A stretch of DNA of 64,000 bases from Streptacidiphilus fuscans (GCF_015690355.1 NZ_JADPRT010000006.1:366003-430002), one strand, 5' to 3'; positions 54,771-63,868 are shown, counted from the stretch's first letter. Notes: a model not told the origin generated them from the sequence alone. Translations and numbers: made by a program.

Positions 54771-54812
54771 CTGCGGCACCTGAGCTGCGGCGCTTGAGCT
54801 GCGGCACCTGAG
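54771..54812. repeat. Tandem repeat, 3 x 14 bp
   Basis: CTGCGGCACCTGAG, CTGCGGCGCTTGAG and CTGCGGCACCTGAG in direct succession, filling most of the gap between the hydrolase stop and the AKR start. It ends next to the AKR ribosome site (GAGAGGAG). Confidence 0.85.
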
Positions 54813-54824
54813 AGGAGAACCGAC

Positions 54825-55862
54825 ATGGAATACCGGCCTTTGGGACGCACCGGCGTCTCGGTCAGTCAGATGTGCCTCGGCGCCATGATGTTCGGCGCCT
54901 TCGGAAACCCCCACCACGACGACGCGGTCCGGATCATCCACCGGGCGCTGGACGCCGGGATCAACGTCATCGACACCGCCGACGGCTACTCCGCCGGTGA
55001 GTCGGAGCAGATCGTCGGCAAGGCGCTGGCGGGCGGACGGCGTGACGACGTGGTGCTCGCGGTCAAGTTCGGCCCGCCCTTCGACGAGAAGCCCAACCAC
55101 CGTGGCGCGTCACGCCGCTGGATCACCGAAGGCGTCGAAGGCTCGCTGCGGCGGCTCGGCACCGACTGGATCGACCTCTACCAGGTCGGCGTCCCCGACC
55201 CGGACACCGACATCGACGAGACCCTGGGCGCCCTGACCGACCTCGTGCGGGCGGGCAAGATCCGCTCCTTCGGCGCGTCGAAGGTCCCCGCCTCGCAGAT
55301 CGTCGAGGCCCAGTGGGTCGCCGACCGCCGCGGCCATGGACGGTTCCGCACCGAACAGCCCCCGTACTCCCTGCTGACCCGCGCGATCGAGTACGACGTG
55401 CTGCCGACCTGTCGGCGGCACGGCATGGGCGTGCTGGCCTACAGTCCGCTGGCAGGCGGCTGGCTGTCGGGCAGCTACCGCAAGGGCCGGGAGATCGGCG
55501 GGCCCGGCTCCGTCGCGCGCAGGCAACGGTTCGCGGGACGCTACGACACCGCGGCCGCCTCGAACGCGGCCAAGCTGGACGCCGCCGACGCGCTCGGCGC
55601 GCTCGCGGACGAGGCGGGGCTGACGCTCGTTCAGCTGGCGGTCGCGTTCGCCGTCCGCCACCCCGCCGTCACCGCCACGATCATCGGTCCGCGCACCATG
55701 GAGCATCTGGAGGGCTACCTGGCCGCCGACGGCATCGTCCTCTCCGACGACGTGCTCGACCGCATCGACGAGATCGTGCCCCCTGGGGTCACCGTCAACG
55801 TGGCCGACAACATGTGGGAGTTCGGGACCACGGCGCTCACCGCGGCCAACCGCCGACGGTAG
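54825..55862 (+). CDS. Aldo/keto reductase
   Basis: A 345-residue NADPH-dependent AKR. GAGAGGAG precedes the ATG. MEYRPLGRTGVSVSQMCLGA at the start and NVIDTADGYSAGESEQIVG carry the catalytic Asp/Tyr motif; DDVVLAVKFGP holds the Lys. ITEGVEGSLRRLGTDWIDLY and the cofactor loop TIIGPRTMEHLEGYLAA are typical of the AKR11/AKR13 type. It probably forms a unit with the preceding hydrolase. Confidence 0.88.
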   Translation: MEYRPLGRTGVSVSQMCLGAMMFGAFGNPHHDDAVRIIHRALDAGINVIDTADGYSAGESEQIVGKALAGGRRDDVVLAVKFGPPFDEKPNHRGASRRWITEGVEGSLRRLGTDWIDLYQVGVPDPDTDIDETLGALTDLVRAGKIRSFGASKVPASQIVEAQWVADRRGHGRFRTEQPPYSLLTRAIEYDVLPTCRRHGMGVLAYSPLAGGWLSGSYRKGREIGGPGSVARRQRFAGRYDTAAASNAAKLDAADALGALADEAGLTLVQLAVAFAVRHPAVTATIIGPRTMEHLEGYLAADGIVLSDDVLDRIDEIVPPGVTVNVADNMWEFGTTALTAANRRR

Positions 55863-55879
55863 GCGCCCGGCTTGCTGCA

Positions 55880-56257
55880 TCACCCTTCCGCGCCGCCCAC
55901 CGCTCCGACGCTGTCGAGGTTCTCCTCCACCCAGCTCCGCAGCAGGTTGAGCGGCACGGCGGCGCTCTTGCCGAGCGCGGTGAGCGAGTACTCGACGTGC
56001 AGCGGAACGGCCGGGTAGACCGTGCGGTCGATCAGGCCGAAGTCCTCCATCCGACGCAGGGTGGCGGTCAGCACCTTGGGGCTGACCCCCTGCAGTCGGC
56101 GCTGGAGCGCGCCGAACCGCTGCGGACCCTCCTCCAGCGCGCCCACGGCCAGGGCGGACCACTTGTTGGCCAGCAGGTCGAGCAGGGGCCTGCACGGGCA
56201 CTGCGCGGCGTAGACGTCGTGGTGCGAGTGCTGGCCGCTCGGGCAGCTGGTCACCAT
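55880..56257 (-). CDS. HxlR-family regulator
   Basis: A 125-residue regulator. The N-terminal Cys motif (YAAQCPCRPLLDLLANKWSA) and ALQRRLQGVSPKVLTATLRR identify HxlR; several family members sense thiol or carbonyl stress through such cysteines. It is divergent from the quinone-oxidoreductase-like gene at 56422 and probably represses it, a very common pairing. Confidence 0.9.
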   Translation of the reverse strand: MVTSCPSGQHSHHDVYAAQCPCRPLLDLLANKWSALAVGALEEGPQRFGALQRRLQGVSPKVLTATLRRMEDFGLIDRTVYPAVPLHVEYSLTALGKSAAVPLNLLRSWVEENLDSVGAVGGAEG

Positions 56258-56280
56258 TTCTTGCGCTCCTCACCTGGATG

Positions 56281-56295
56281 CTTCCCATCGGGAAG
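56281..56295. promoter_or_regulatory. HxlR operator candidate
   Basis: CTTCCC ATC GGGAAG, a perfect 6-bp dyad, 24 nt upstream of the hxlR-type start. GTAGCT and AACTAC half-sites follow within 25 nt, the form typical of HxlR control regions. Confidence 0.5.
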
Positions 56296-56421
56296 TAGCT
56301 CCCCTTGCAGGTAACTACACCCACGGACCTAGCGTCATTCCCGTCAGCGCGGAGGCCGCGGCGCACAAGTGCCGAACGGCCTTCCGCATCACGCGATTCA
56401 CGCGAGAACGAGGGATGAGCC

Positions 56422-57414
56422 ATGTCCGCAGCAGCAACAGACGACACCAACCCGGCGACCATGCGCGCGGTGGTCCAGGACGCCTTCGGGGGTCCCGAGG
56501 TGCTCCGCCTGAAGGAGGTGGCCCGGCCGAAGCCGCTGCCGACGGAGGTGCTGGTGCGCGTGCACGCCGCCGGGGTGAACCCGGTGGACTGGAAGACCCG
56601 GGCCGGTAGCGGCATGGCCGGGGTGCTGGGGCAGCCGCCCTTCGTGCTCGGCTGGGACGTCTCCGGCGTGGTCGAGGCGGTCGGCTTCGGCGTCACCACG
56701 CTCGCGGTCGGCGACGAGGTCTACGGGATGCCGTGGTTCCCGCGCTCCGCTGGTGGCTACGCCGAGTACGTCGCCGCGCCCGCACGGCAGTTCGCCCGCA
56801 AGCCGGCCTCGGTCGACCACGTGCACGCCGCCGCTGTGCCGCTGGCGGCGCTGACCGCCTGGCAGGCCGTGGTCGACACCGCCCAGGTGCAGCGCGGACA
56901 GCGCGTCCTGATCACCGCCGCCGCAGGCGGGGTGGGCCACTTCGCCGTCCAGTTCGCCCGCCACCTGGGCGCGCACGTCGTCGCCACGGCCAGCGCCGCC
57001 CGCCACCCCTGGCTCAAGGAACTGGGCGCGGACGAGACGGTCGACTACAGCACCACCCGCTTCGAGGACGTCATCCGCGACGTCGACGTCGTCATCGAGC
57101 TGGTCGGCGACACCCACGACGGCAGCAGCACCCGCTCGCTGAAGGTCCTGCGACCGGGCGGACTGCTCGTCGCGGTCCCGGAGGGCGTCTCACCCGAACT
57201 GGCCCAGGCCGCCGAGGCCGCAGGCGTCCGGGTCACCCCTTTCCTGGTCGAGCCGGACGGGGCCGCGCTGACGACGATCGCGGGGCTGATCGACGCCGGC
57301 GAGGTCGCCGTCGAGGTGGAGCAGACCTTCCCGCTGGACCAGGCCGGCGCGGCCCACGCCCGCGGCGAGGCCGGCCGCACCCGCGGCAAGCTCGTCCTGA
57401 CCACCGCCAACTGA
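56422..57414 (+). CDS. NADP-dependent quinone-oxidoreductase-like protein (zinc-free MDR)
   Basis: A 330-residue medium-chain reductase; ATG at 56422 has GAGGGATG. The GroES-like half opens with MRAVVQDAFGGPEVLRLKEV, and the Rossmann half has AAAGGVGHFAVQFARHLGA. The catalytic zinc Cys of alcohol dehydrogenases are absent, which places it with quinone oxidoreductases. Co-directional with the DUF336 gene 24 nt away; the two are probably one HxlR-controlled operon. Confidence 0.9.
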   Translation: MSAAATDDTNPATMRAVVQDAFGGPEVLRLKEVARPKPLPTEVLVRVHAAGVNPVDWKTRAGSGMAGVLGQPPFVLGWDVSGVVEAVGFGVTTLAVGDEVYGMPWFPRSAGGYAEYVAAPARQFARKPASVDHVHAAAVPLAALTAWQAVVDTAQVQRGQRVLITAAAGGVGHFAVQFARHLGAHVVATASAARHPWLKELGADETVDYSTTRFEDVIRDVDVVIELVGDTHDGSSTRSLKVLRPGGLLVAVPEGVSPELAQAAEAAGVRVTPFLVEPDGAALTTIAGLIDAGEVAVEVEQTFPLDQAGAAHARGEAGRTRGKLVLTTAN

Positions 57415-57438
57415 CCCTCGCACCAAGGATTCTTAAGC

Positions 57439-57879
57439 ATGAACGCCGACGCTCTTCCCTTGTCGTCCCCCGCTGCCTCGATCACCAAGATGGCCGCGGC
57501 GGCGCTGATCACGGCGGTGCACACGGCCGCCGCACACCTCGGCTTCGACGCGGCGGTCGCCGTCACCGACCACGGCGGCCACCTCAAGGCGTTCGACCGC
57601 GCCGACGACGCGCCCTTCCTCACCGCCGAGGTGGCCGTGGACAAGGCCTGGACCGCCGCCGCCTTCCGCATCAACACCCACGCCTGGAACGCCTACCTGG
57701 CCGACCCGCGGATCGCGCCGCTGTCCGGCCACCCGCGCCTGACGGCGGTCGGCGGCGGATACCCGGTCATCGAGAACGGCCGCTGCATCGGGGGCCTCGG
57801 CATATCCGGCGGGACCTACGAGCAGGATCAGCAGGCGGCCGAGGAGGCCCTCGCCTCGCTCGGTTTCGACCTGCCCTGA
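57439..57879 (+). CDS. GlcG/HbpS family heme-binding-type protein (DUF336)
   Basis: A 146-residue protein. ITKMAAAALITAVHTAAAHL and VAVTDHGGHLKAFDRADDAP, then VGGGYPVIENGRCIGGLGIS, are diagnostic for the GlcG/HbpS fold. HbpS of Streptomyces binds heme and senses redox state; others have catabolic roles. No signal peptide is seen, so this copy is cytoplasmic. It forms an operon with the preceding reductase. Confidence 0.88.
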   Translation: MNADALPLSSPAASITKMAAAALITAVHTAAAHLGFDAAVAVTDHGGHLKAFDRADDAPFLTAEVAVDKAWTAAAFRINTHAWNAYLADPRIAPLSGHPRLTAVGGGYPVIENGRCIGGLGISGGTYEQDQQAAEEALASLGFDLP

Positions 57880-58688
57880 CACCACTCCGACTGCGGCACC
57901 GACGCCTCGTCGACGTAGACGACCAGGGTGTGTTCCGGCTGCTCCGCCAGATGGAAGGCGCTGTAGGAGAAGGTGGTCACCCCCGCGCCCTGACGCCGCA
58001 ACCGCTTGCGTCCGCCCTGCCGGTCCTGGACGTCGTGGCGAGGCCACCAGGCTTGTGCCTCGGGACTGCGTGCGACCAGGTCCCCGATCAGCTCGGGGTA
58101 GCGGGGGTCCTGCGGACGGCGCCCGGCCAACTGCCGCAAGCGGGCGAGCAGGCCGGACGCCTCCCGTTCCCAGTCCACCACCACGTGCCGGGCCTCCGGG
58201 TCGAGGAAGACCCAGCGGGCGAAGTTCGCCGGCCGGTCGCCGTGGGAGCGCAGGAAGGGAAACAGCTCGGCGGCCGCCTGGTTGTGGCCGAGCACGTCGT
58301 AGGCGCCGTCGATGATGTACGCGGGCTGCGGCTGCAGGAGCAGCGGGACCACCGCGGCCGCCGGGTCGAGCGCGACCCGACCGTCGTCCGCGACGGCCGG
58401 TGCGCGACCGGCGAGTTCGAGGAGGTGGGTGCGCTCGTGCCGGTCCAGGCGCAGCACTTTCGCGAGCGCGTCCAGCACCTGGTCGGAGACCTGGATGGGT
58501 CGCCCCTGCTCCAGGTAGGTGTACCAGGTGGCGCTGATGCCCGCGAGCAACGCCAACTCCTCGCGACGCAGCCCGGGCGTGCGGCGACGCAGGCTGCAGG
58601 GCAGCCCGACCTGCTCCGGAGTGATCCGTTCCCTGCGGCTGCGCAGGAAGGCGCCCAGCTCACGGCGCTGGTCGGGGGTCTTGGTCAT
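57828..58688 (-). CDS. XRE-family regulator with MmyB-like ligand domain
   Basis: A 286-residue regulator; ATG at 58688. The HTH is LGAFLRSRRERITPEQVGLP, RRTPGLRREELALLAGISAT and WYTYLEQGRPIQVSDQVL. The MmyB-like C-terminal PAS-type domain (about 105-275) contains PAYIIDGAYDVLGHNQAA and ARHVVVDWEREASGLLARLR; such domains bind fatty-acid-like ligands. It overlaps the DUF336 gene's 3' end by 52 nt and is divergent from the SDR at 58822, a frequent pairing. Confidence 0.9.
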   Translation of the reverse strand: MTKTPDQRRELGAFLRSRRERITPEQVGLPCSLRRRTPGLRREELALLAGISATWYTYLEQGRPIQVSDQVLDALAKVLRLDRHERTHLLELAGRAPAVADDGRVALDPAAAVVPLLLQPQPAYIIDGAYDVLGHNQAAAELFPFLRSHGDRPANFARWVFLDPEARHVVVDWEREASGLLARLRQLAGRRPQDPRYPELIGDLVARSPEAQAWWPRHDVQDRQGGRKRLRRQGAGVTTFSYSAFHLAEQPEHTLVVYVDEASVPQSEWCQGRSKPSEARASSAAC

Positions 58689-58821
58689 GATGGGTGGCAC
58701 TCCTGGTTCCAGAACAAGCCGGCTCTGTATACCAGGCCGCCCGCTTCCCAGACTGGTACCCGATCCGGTCCGGCGGCGCCCACGGCCGCCGGACCGCCCT
58801 GACACGACAGGAGTTGACACG

Positions 58822-59628
58822 ATGACGTCCGATTTCACGGCGTCCGAGGCGGCGTCCGAGGCGACGTCCGGCACGGCGTCCGGCACGAGGCCCTCCGGTA
58901 TCGAGGGAAAGGTGGTGGCGGTCACCGGCGCGGGCAGCGGGATCGGCGAGGCGACGGCGCTGCTGCTCGCGGCACGCGGGGCCCGCCTGGTCCTCGGCGG
59001 TCGCCGGACGGAGAAGCTCGACGACCTCGCCGCCCGGATCGAGGCGTCCGGCGGGTCCGCCGTGGGCCTGCGCACGGACGTCACCCGGCGCGCTGACCTG
59101 GCGGCTCTGGTCACACTCGCCCAGGAGCGGTTCGGCGGCCTGGACGTGCTGGTCAGCAGCGCCGGTTCGGGCGCCATCTCGCCCCTGGACGACCTGCGCG
59201 TCGACGAGTGGGACGCGATGGTGGACGTGAACCTCAAGGGGGTGCTGTACGGGATCGCCGCCGCGCTGCCCGTCTTCCGGGCGCAAGGGTCCGGCCACTT
59301 CGTCACCGTCGCCTCCACGGCCGCGCACCGCGTCGCGCCGTCGATGGCCGTCTACGCGGGGACGAAGTTCGCGGTCCGGGCCGTGTGCGAGGGACTGCGC
59401 CAGGAGGCGGGCGACGCGGTGCGGGTGACCACCGTCTCGCCCGGGATGGTCGCGACCGCCTTCGCCGAAGCGTCCACCAACCAGGAGGTCAGGGACCAAA
59501 TCTCGGGCCTGCGGGACCGCATCGCGATCCCGGCCGAGGCGGTGGCGCGCGCGATCGCATTCGCCGTCGAGCAGCCGCACGACGTCGACGTGAACGAGAT
59601 CGTCATCCGTCCCACAGCGCAGACCTGA
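58822..59628 (+). CDS. Short-chain dehydrogenase/reductase
   Basis: A 268-residue SDR; ATG at 58822 with AGGAG 9 nt upstream. A 25-residue Ser/Thr/Ala-rich N-terminal extension made of repeated A/T-S-E/G units precedes the Rossmann fold (VVAVTGAGSGIGEATALL). SSAGSGA, ASTAAHR and YAGTKFA give the active site. It is probably controlled by the divergent XRE-MmyB gene. Its stop lies inside a pentanucleotide repeat. Confidence 0.88.
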   Translation: MTSDFTASEAASEATSGTASGTRPSGIEGKVVAVTGAGSGIGEATALLLAARGARLVLGGRRTEKLDDLAARIEASGGSAVGLRTDVTRRADLAALVTLAQERFGGLDVLVSSAGSGAISPLDDLRVDEWDAMVDVNLKGVLYGIAAALPVFRAQGSGHFVTVASTAAHRVAPSMAVYAGTKFAVRAVCEGLRQEAGDAVRVTTVSPGMVATAFAEASTNQEVRDQISGLRDRIAIPAEAVARAIAFAVEQPHDVDVNEIVIRPTAQT

Positions 59629-59643
59629 CCTGACCTGACCTGA
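59624..59643. repeat. Pentanucleotide repeat, (CCTGA)x4
   Basis: Four perfect CCTGA units followed by a variant CCTCA. The SDR stop (TGA at 59626) is in unit 1. Confidence 0.9.
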
Positions 59644-59659
59644 CCTCACCGGCTGCCGG

Positions 59660-60478
59660 TCAGACGCCTTGTCGCGCCGCCTCCAAGGAGGCGCGCGCGT
59701 CGAGGGCGCCCGCGATGGCGTCCCACAACGCGCGGCGGGCGTGCAGCCCCGTGCGGACCGTCTCGGCGGCCTCGCGCCACTTCACGCCGTCGTGGCCGCA
59801 CAGATCGGCGAGCATGGCCATGGCCATGGGGGTGTGCTCCTCGCCGTCGACCTGGATGTGGCGGGCCAAGTAGTCGCGGAACGGCCCCAGTCGGCCGCCC
59901 TGGTCCTCGATCCTGGAGATCTGGTCGAACATCTCGGGGATCAGGTCCTCACGGCCGAAGGCGAACGCCGCGGCGCGGCGGTGCACCGGCGCGTTCTCGA
60001 CGATGTCCCAGGTGACGTGGACGAAGTCGGCTGCGGCCGTGGGAACCTGAGCCGCCTTCAGCGCCGTGCGGACGTCCTCGCCGTGGCGGAGGCGGGTCAG
60101 CAAGCCCTCGATGGGCCCGACGTCGGCCCCGGCCTTCCGCATCCCGGCAAGGTAGAGCTCGAAGTGGCTGGTGAACCCCTCGCCCAGCGCGTCGCTCTCC
60201 TCCACCAGGACGATGTCGTTGATCAGGCGACGGCTCTGCGGCGTGCCGCGCGGCACCCACGGCACGTCGACGCAGGTCAGCTCGCGCTGCAGGGACTTGA
60301 GCAGCGACATGAAGTCCCAGACGGCAAAGACGTGGTGCTCGGCGAAGGTCCGGACGTCCTCGATGCTGTTCAGCCTCCGGTAGACACTGTGGTCCACGAC
60401 CTCCGCGCGGGCGGTCGCGACCGCGGCCCGCAGCTCCTCGATCTCCGGGTCTCGCACGTCGTAGTCGTAACGCGGCAC
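59660..60478 (-). CDS. DUF3050 protein (heme-oxygenase-like fold)
   Basis: A 272-residue all-helical protein. [40 protein letters not shown] and [18 protein letters not shown] carry the His/Glu positions expected for a diiron or heme-oxygenase-like site; DUF3050 members share this fold and some related proteins cleave or oxidise small substrates. The ATG lies at 60478. No partner gene is evident. Function is not established. Confidence 0.8.
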   Translation of the reverse strand: MPRYDYDVRDPEIEELRAAVATARAEVVDHSVYRRLNSIEDVRTFAEHHVFAVWDFMSLLKSLQRELTCVDVPWVPRGTPQSRRLINDIVLVEESDALGEGFTSHFELYLAGMRKAGADVGPIEGLLTRLRHGEDVRTALKAAQVPTAAADFVHVTWDIVENAPVHRRAAAFAFGREDLIPEMFDQISRIEDQGGRLGPFRDYLARHIQVDGEEHTPMAMAMLADLCGHDGVKWREAAETVRTGLHARRALWDAIAGALDARASLEAARQGV

Positions 60479-60638
60479 GGGTGTCCCCTCTGTTCAGCCA
60501 TGTTCGGCCCGACTCGTCTCTGTTTGTACACAGACCGGGCCCCGGAGGCCAGTTCACCAGGGCAGACCGCTCGCACGGCGACGGTGGGGCCGACGCATCG
60601 CACGAACGAGTGAGAGTGCGGTCGCACCTTTGGCGCGG

Positions 60639-61673
60639 TCACGGACGCACGATGACCTTCAGCGCCTCGCGGTCGTTCATCAGCCGGTAGCCCTCCGCGA
60701 CCTGCTCCAGGGGCACGGTGCGGTCGAAGACGCGGCCGGGGCGGATCCGGCCGTCCAGGATGTGCGGCATCAGTTCGCCGATGTAGGCGCGCGCGGGCGC
60801 CACACCCCCGGTGAGCGTGATGTTGCGCAGGAACTCGGGGAACGCGAGCGGGACCTCCGCGTACTGCGGCGCGCCGACACGGCTGATGGTGCCGCCGTCG
60901 CGGACCACTCCGGCGGCCTGGACCAGCGCATCCTTGAGCCCGACGCACTCCAGCACCCGGTGGGCGCCACGGCCACCGGTCAGCTCGCGCACGGCGGCCA
61001 CGCCCTCCTCGCCGCGCGCGGCGACGACGTCCGTGGCGCCGAACTCGCGCCCCAGGTCGGTGCGCGCGGTGTGACGGCCCATCAGCACGATCCTCTCGGC
61101 GCCGAGCAGCTTCGCGGCGATGACGGCGGACAGGCCGACCGCGCCGTCGCCGATCACGGTGACGGTCTCACCGGCCCGGACTCCGGCCGTTCGGGCCGCG
61201 TGGTAGCCGGTGCACAGCACGTCGGAGAGGGTCAGCAGGTCGGGCAGCAGCTCGGAGTCCTCACCCACCGGGAGCTTGACCAGCGTGCCGTCGGCGTAGG
61301 GGACGCGGGTCGCCTGGCCCTGGCCGCCGTCGACGCCGCCGACGCCCCACGGGCCGCCGTGCTCGCAGGAAGTCTGCAGGCCCTCGCGACATGACTCGCA
61401 GGTGCCGTCCGAATAGGTGAACGGTGCCACCACCACGTCACCCGCCTTGAGGTCCCGCACCTCGGTGCCGGTCTCCTCGACCACGCCGATGAACTCGTGC
61501 CCCATCTGGCGCGGGGTGTCGGTCACCGGCTGCGACTTGTAGGGCCACAGGTCGCTGCCGCAGATGCAGCCCAGCACGATGCGCACCACGGCGTCGGTGG
61601 GCCGCTGGATCTTGGGGTCGGCGACGTCGGCCACGCGGACGTCGCCGGCCTGGTGGAGAAGGGTTGCGCGCAC
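60639..61673 (-). CDS. Zinc-dependent alcohol dehydrogenase (MDR family)
   Basis: A 344-residue enzyme. GTG at 61673 follows AAAGG and matches family length; the long in-frame extension upstream is rejected. Catalytic zinc site: GCICGSDLWPY and GHEFIGVVEETG; a Cys-rich structural lobe is GTCESCREGLQTSCEHG. The cofactor fold is VTVIGDGAVGLSAVIAAKLL. The set resembles glutathione-independent aldehyde or threonine-type dehydrogenases. It is divergent from the XRE regulator at 61862. Confidence 0.9.
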   Translation of the reverse strand: MRATLLHQAGDVRVADVADPKIQRPTDAVVRIVLGCICGSDLWPYKSQPVTDTPRQMGHEFIGVVEETGTEVRDLKAGDVVVAPFTYSDGTCESCREGLQTSCEHGGPWGVGGVDGGQGQATRVPYADGTLVKLPVGEDSELLPDLLTLSDVLCTGYHAARTAGVRAGETVTVIGDGAVGLSAVIAAKLLGAERIVLMGRHTARTDLGREFGATDVVAARGEEGVAAVRELTGGRGAHRVLECVGLKDALVQAAGVVRDGGTISRVGAPQYAEVPLAFPEFLRNITLTGGVAPARAYIGELMPHILDGRIRPGRVFDRTVPLEQVAEGYRLMNDREALKVIVRP

Positions 61674-61861
61674 GATCAGTGCCTTTCGTCGATGTGTCGG
61701 TCTTCGGTGGGCCGCAGTGAGCTGCATGAGCCCGCCTTCTCCACACTGCGCCCAAGCGGGCCCCGCAGGCAGGCCGAGCTGTTCCGGTGAGCCGCAGCGG
61801 GGGTGTGGCAGGGCTCCCCTCGGCACGGGCGACGGGGTGGCGGACGGGCCACACTGAGGGC

Positions 61862-62761
61862 ATGACGGCACAGCGCGGCACTGAGGCGGACGGGTCCGAA
61901 CTGGGCAGGTTCCTGCGCGCCCGGCGTACCCAGGTGACTCCGGCCGAGGTCGGGCTCACCCCCGGTGCCGGGGTTCGCCGCACCCCCGGGCTGCGCCGCG
62001 AGGAGGTCGCCGCGCTGGCGGGGGTCAGCATCGACTACTACACGCGCCTGGAACGCGGCCGAGAGACCCGCCCCAGCCTGGCCGTCGTCGACGCGCTCGG
62101 CCGGGCCCTCAAGCTGGATGCGGACGAGCGTGACCACCTCCAGGACCTCGTGGTGCGGGCCGCCCGCCACGCCCCGCAGCCGCCGACCGCCCCGAGCCGC
62201 ACCGTCAGCCCCCAGGTGAAGCTGCTGCTGGAGAGCCTGCGCCCGAACCCGGCCTACGTCACCAGCCGCACCCTGGACCTGCTCGCCCACAACCCCGGCG
62301 CGCTGGCGCTGTACACCGGCCTCGCGGACTGGCCCGCCAAGCAGCGCAACCTCGCCCGCTACCTCTTCCTCCACCCCGCCGCGCGCGACCTCTACGGCGA
62401 CTGGGACACCCAGATCCGCGGCTGCGTCGCCCGCCTGCGCGCCCTGGCCGGCACCGACCCCGACGCCCCGGATCTCGCCGCCCTCGTCGGCGAACTCCTG
62501 CTGAAGAGCCCGGACTTCGCCAAGCTCTGGGACCGCTACGAGGTCACCCGCGGCCGTCACGCCCAGAAGCCGAAGACCTTCCACCACCCCCTGGTCGGCG
62601 AGATCACGCTCACTTTCCAGGGCATGCAGTTGGAAGGCACCCCCGGCCAGCGCCTCGGCGTCTACGTCACCACCCCGGGCACCCCGGAACACGACGCTGT
62701 CACCCTGCTCGACATGAACGCCCCCGAACGGGTCATCCGCACAGCACCGAGCGGCAGCTGA
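61862..62761 (+). CDS. XRE-family regulator with MmyB-like ligand domain
   Basis: A 299-residue regulator, the second of this type in the window. HTH: LGRFLRARRTQVTPAEVGL, RTPGLRREEVAALAGVSIDY and TRLERGRETRPSLAVVDALG. The MmyB-like domain contains NPAYVTSRTLDLLAHNPGAL and RYLFLHPAARDLYGDWD. It is divergent from the zinc alcohol dehydrogenase and probably controls it. A strong hairpin follows the stop. Confidence 0.9.
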   Translation: MTAQRGTEADGSELGRFLRARRTQVTPAEVGLTPGAGVRRTPGLRREEVAALAGVSIDYYTRLERGRETRPSLAVVDALGRALKLDADERDHLQDLVVRAARHAPQPPTAPSRTVSPQVKLLLESLRPNPAYVTSRTLDLLAHNPGALALYTGLADWPAKQRNLARYLFLHPAARDLYGDWDTQIRGCVARLRALAGTDPDAPDLAALVGELLLKSPDFAKLWDRYEVTRGRHAQKPKTFHHPLVGEITLTFQGMQLEGTPGQRLGVYVTTPGTPEHDAVTLLDMNAPERVIRTAPSGS

Positions 62762-62766
62762 CGCCA

Positions 62767-62808
62767 GAAGGCCGCTGACCTGCACTTTCATGCAGACCAG
62801 CGGCCTTC
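62767..62808. terminator. Bidirectional terminator
   Basis: GAAGGCCGCTG at 62767-62777 and its complement at 62798-62808, with an inner CTGCA/TGCAG pair extending the stem across AC bulges. It lies between convergent stops at 62761 and 62832. Confidence 0.8.
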
Positions 62809-62831
62809 GACGCACACTCCCCCGGACGGGG

Positions 62832-63074
62832 TCAGCGCTCGTGCGGCCACTTGCCGGGGTGATCCTCCCAGAAGATCTGGGAGGGGTCGTCGAGATCCGT
62901 GCCGGGCCGCTCATGCTCGACGAAGCGGTGCATGTCGCGTTGGGCGCGACATTGCTGGGGCTCCGTGAGGCTGTCGTCGAGGCGGCAGACGACGACCGTG
63001 CGGTGACTGCTGTTCGTGTCGTAGGCGCCGACGAAGACGGGCGTGTCCTGGTTCGGCGGTTGCAGGCTGCTCAT
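62832..63074 (-). CDS. Small hypothetical protein (80 aa)
   Basis: ATG at 63074. It is mostly polar, with a beta-like start (TPVFVGAYDTNSSHRTVVVC), one Cys pair spaced 17 residues apart and a C-terminal Trp/Pro-rich end. No ribosome site is striking and I do not recognise the family; coding capacity rests on codon position bias and its closed unit between terminator and next gene. Confidence 0.5.
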   Translation of the reverse strand: MSSLQPPNQDTPVFVGAYDTNSSHRTVVVCRLDDSLTEPQQCRAQRDMHRFVEHERPGTDLDDPSQIFWEDHPGKWPHER

Positions 63075-63154
63075 GGGTCCAGCTGACCACAGGCACCGCG
63101 TGTCGGCCCGCCGACAGCGCGCCGTCGGGGCCTCCGCTCCTCCTTCCCCCCGGC

Positions 63155-63802
63155 TCAGGTGACGAGTTGGTAGATGCTCTTGCTCACCAACCAGAGGCCC
63201 GCCAGGAGGGAGATCACCACCACGGCCTGGTCGGTGTGATCGTCCAGCCACACACGCACCCGGTCGAGCTGCCGGCCGGCAGCCTCCGGCGCGAACGCCG
63301 TGCACAACTCCATGACGAGAATGCTCGCCGAGGCGAGCAGGCAGAAGCCCATCAGCGCCAGATACGAGGCGACGCTCGACACCTTGGCCCCCACGACGAT
63401 CGCGGCGGCGGCCGCCACCATGCCCCAAGGCTGCAGGAAGATCCCGAATCCGGCTGCCGTCCAGGCCGACACGTCGTGGAGACGCCCCAACCACGTGGGG
63501 GGTGTGCGCGGCTTTCCGGCGGCCTTGCGCCGCTTGTACTCGCCGAAGCAGATGAGAGCGAGGCCGATCGCCAGCTTGACCGCCTCGGCCACGGACGAGG
63601 GCACAGTGTGCGGCCGCGGCGGAGTGCCGCCCGTGCCGAGCAGGACCAGCGCGATGACGACGACCAGGCAGGCCAGCCAGGCGAGGATGAAGGCCAGGCC
63701 CTTCCGTACGCCGCGATCCGCGGTGAGGATCAGGATGAATCCGGTGTTGTGCAGGGGCCCCAACGTGATGGCCACGCCGATGATGAAGAGGTCGAGAAGC
63801 AT
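63155..63802 (-). CDS. GAP-family membrane protein (Sap/LysE-like)
   Basis: A 215-residue integral membrane protein with about six helices. ATG at 63802 follows GGGAG. MLLDLFIIGVAITLGPLHNT at the start, GLALICFGEYKRRK in the middle and VVVGAKVSS-like central helices match the GAP (SfLAP/Sap) family. In mycobacteria members help move glycopeptidolipid or sulfolipid across the membrane; the substrate here is unknown. Confidence 0.8.
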   Translation of the reverse strand: MLLDLFIIGVAITLGPLHNTGFILILTADRGVRKGLAFILAWLACLVVVIALVLLGTGGTPPRPHTVPSSVAEAVKLAIGLALICFGEYKRRKAAGKPRTPPTWLGRLHDVSAWTAAGFGIFLQPWGMVAAAAAIVVGAKVSSVASYLALMGFCLLASASILVMELCTAFAPEAAGRQLDRVRVWLDDHTDQAVVVISLLAGLWLVSKSIYQLVT

Positions 63803-63868
63803 CGAAGGCGAGCTCCCTGGGAGAATCGGTCGGGTCGAAGATCCCGGCGACGGGCTTCGGCCGCCGGA

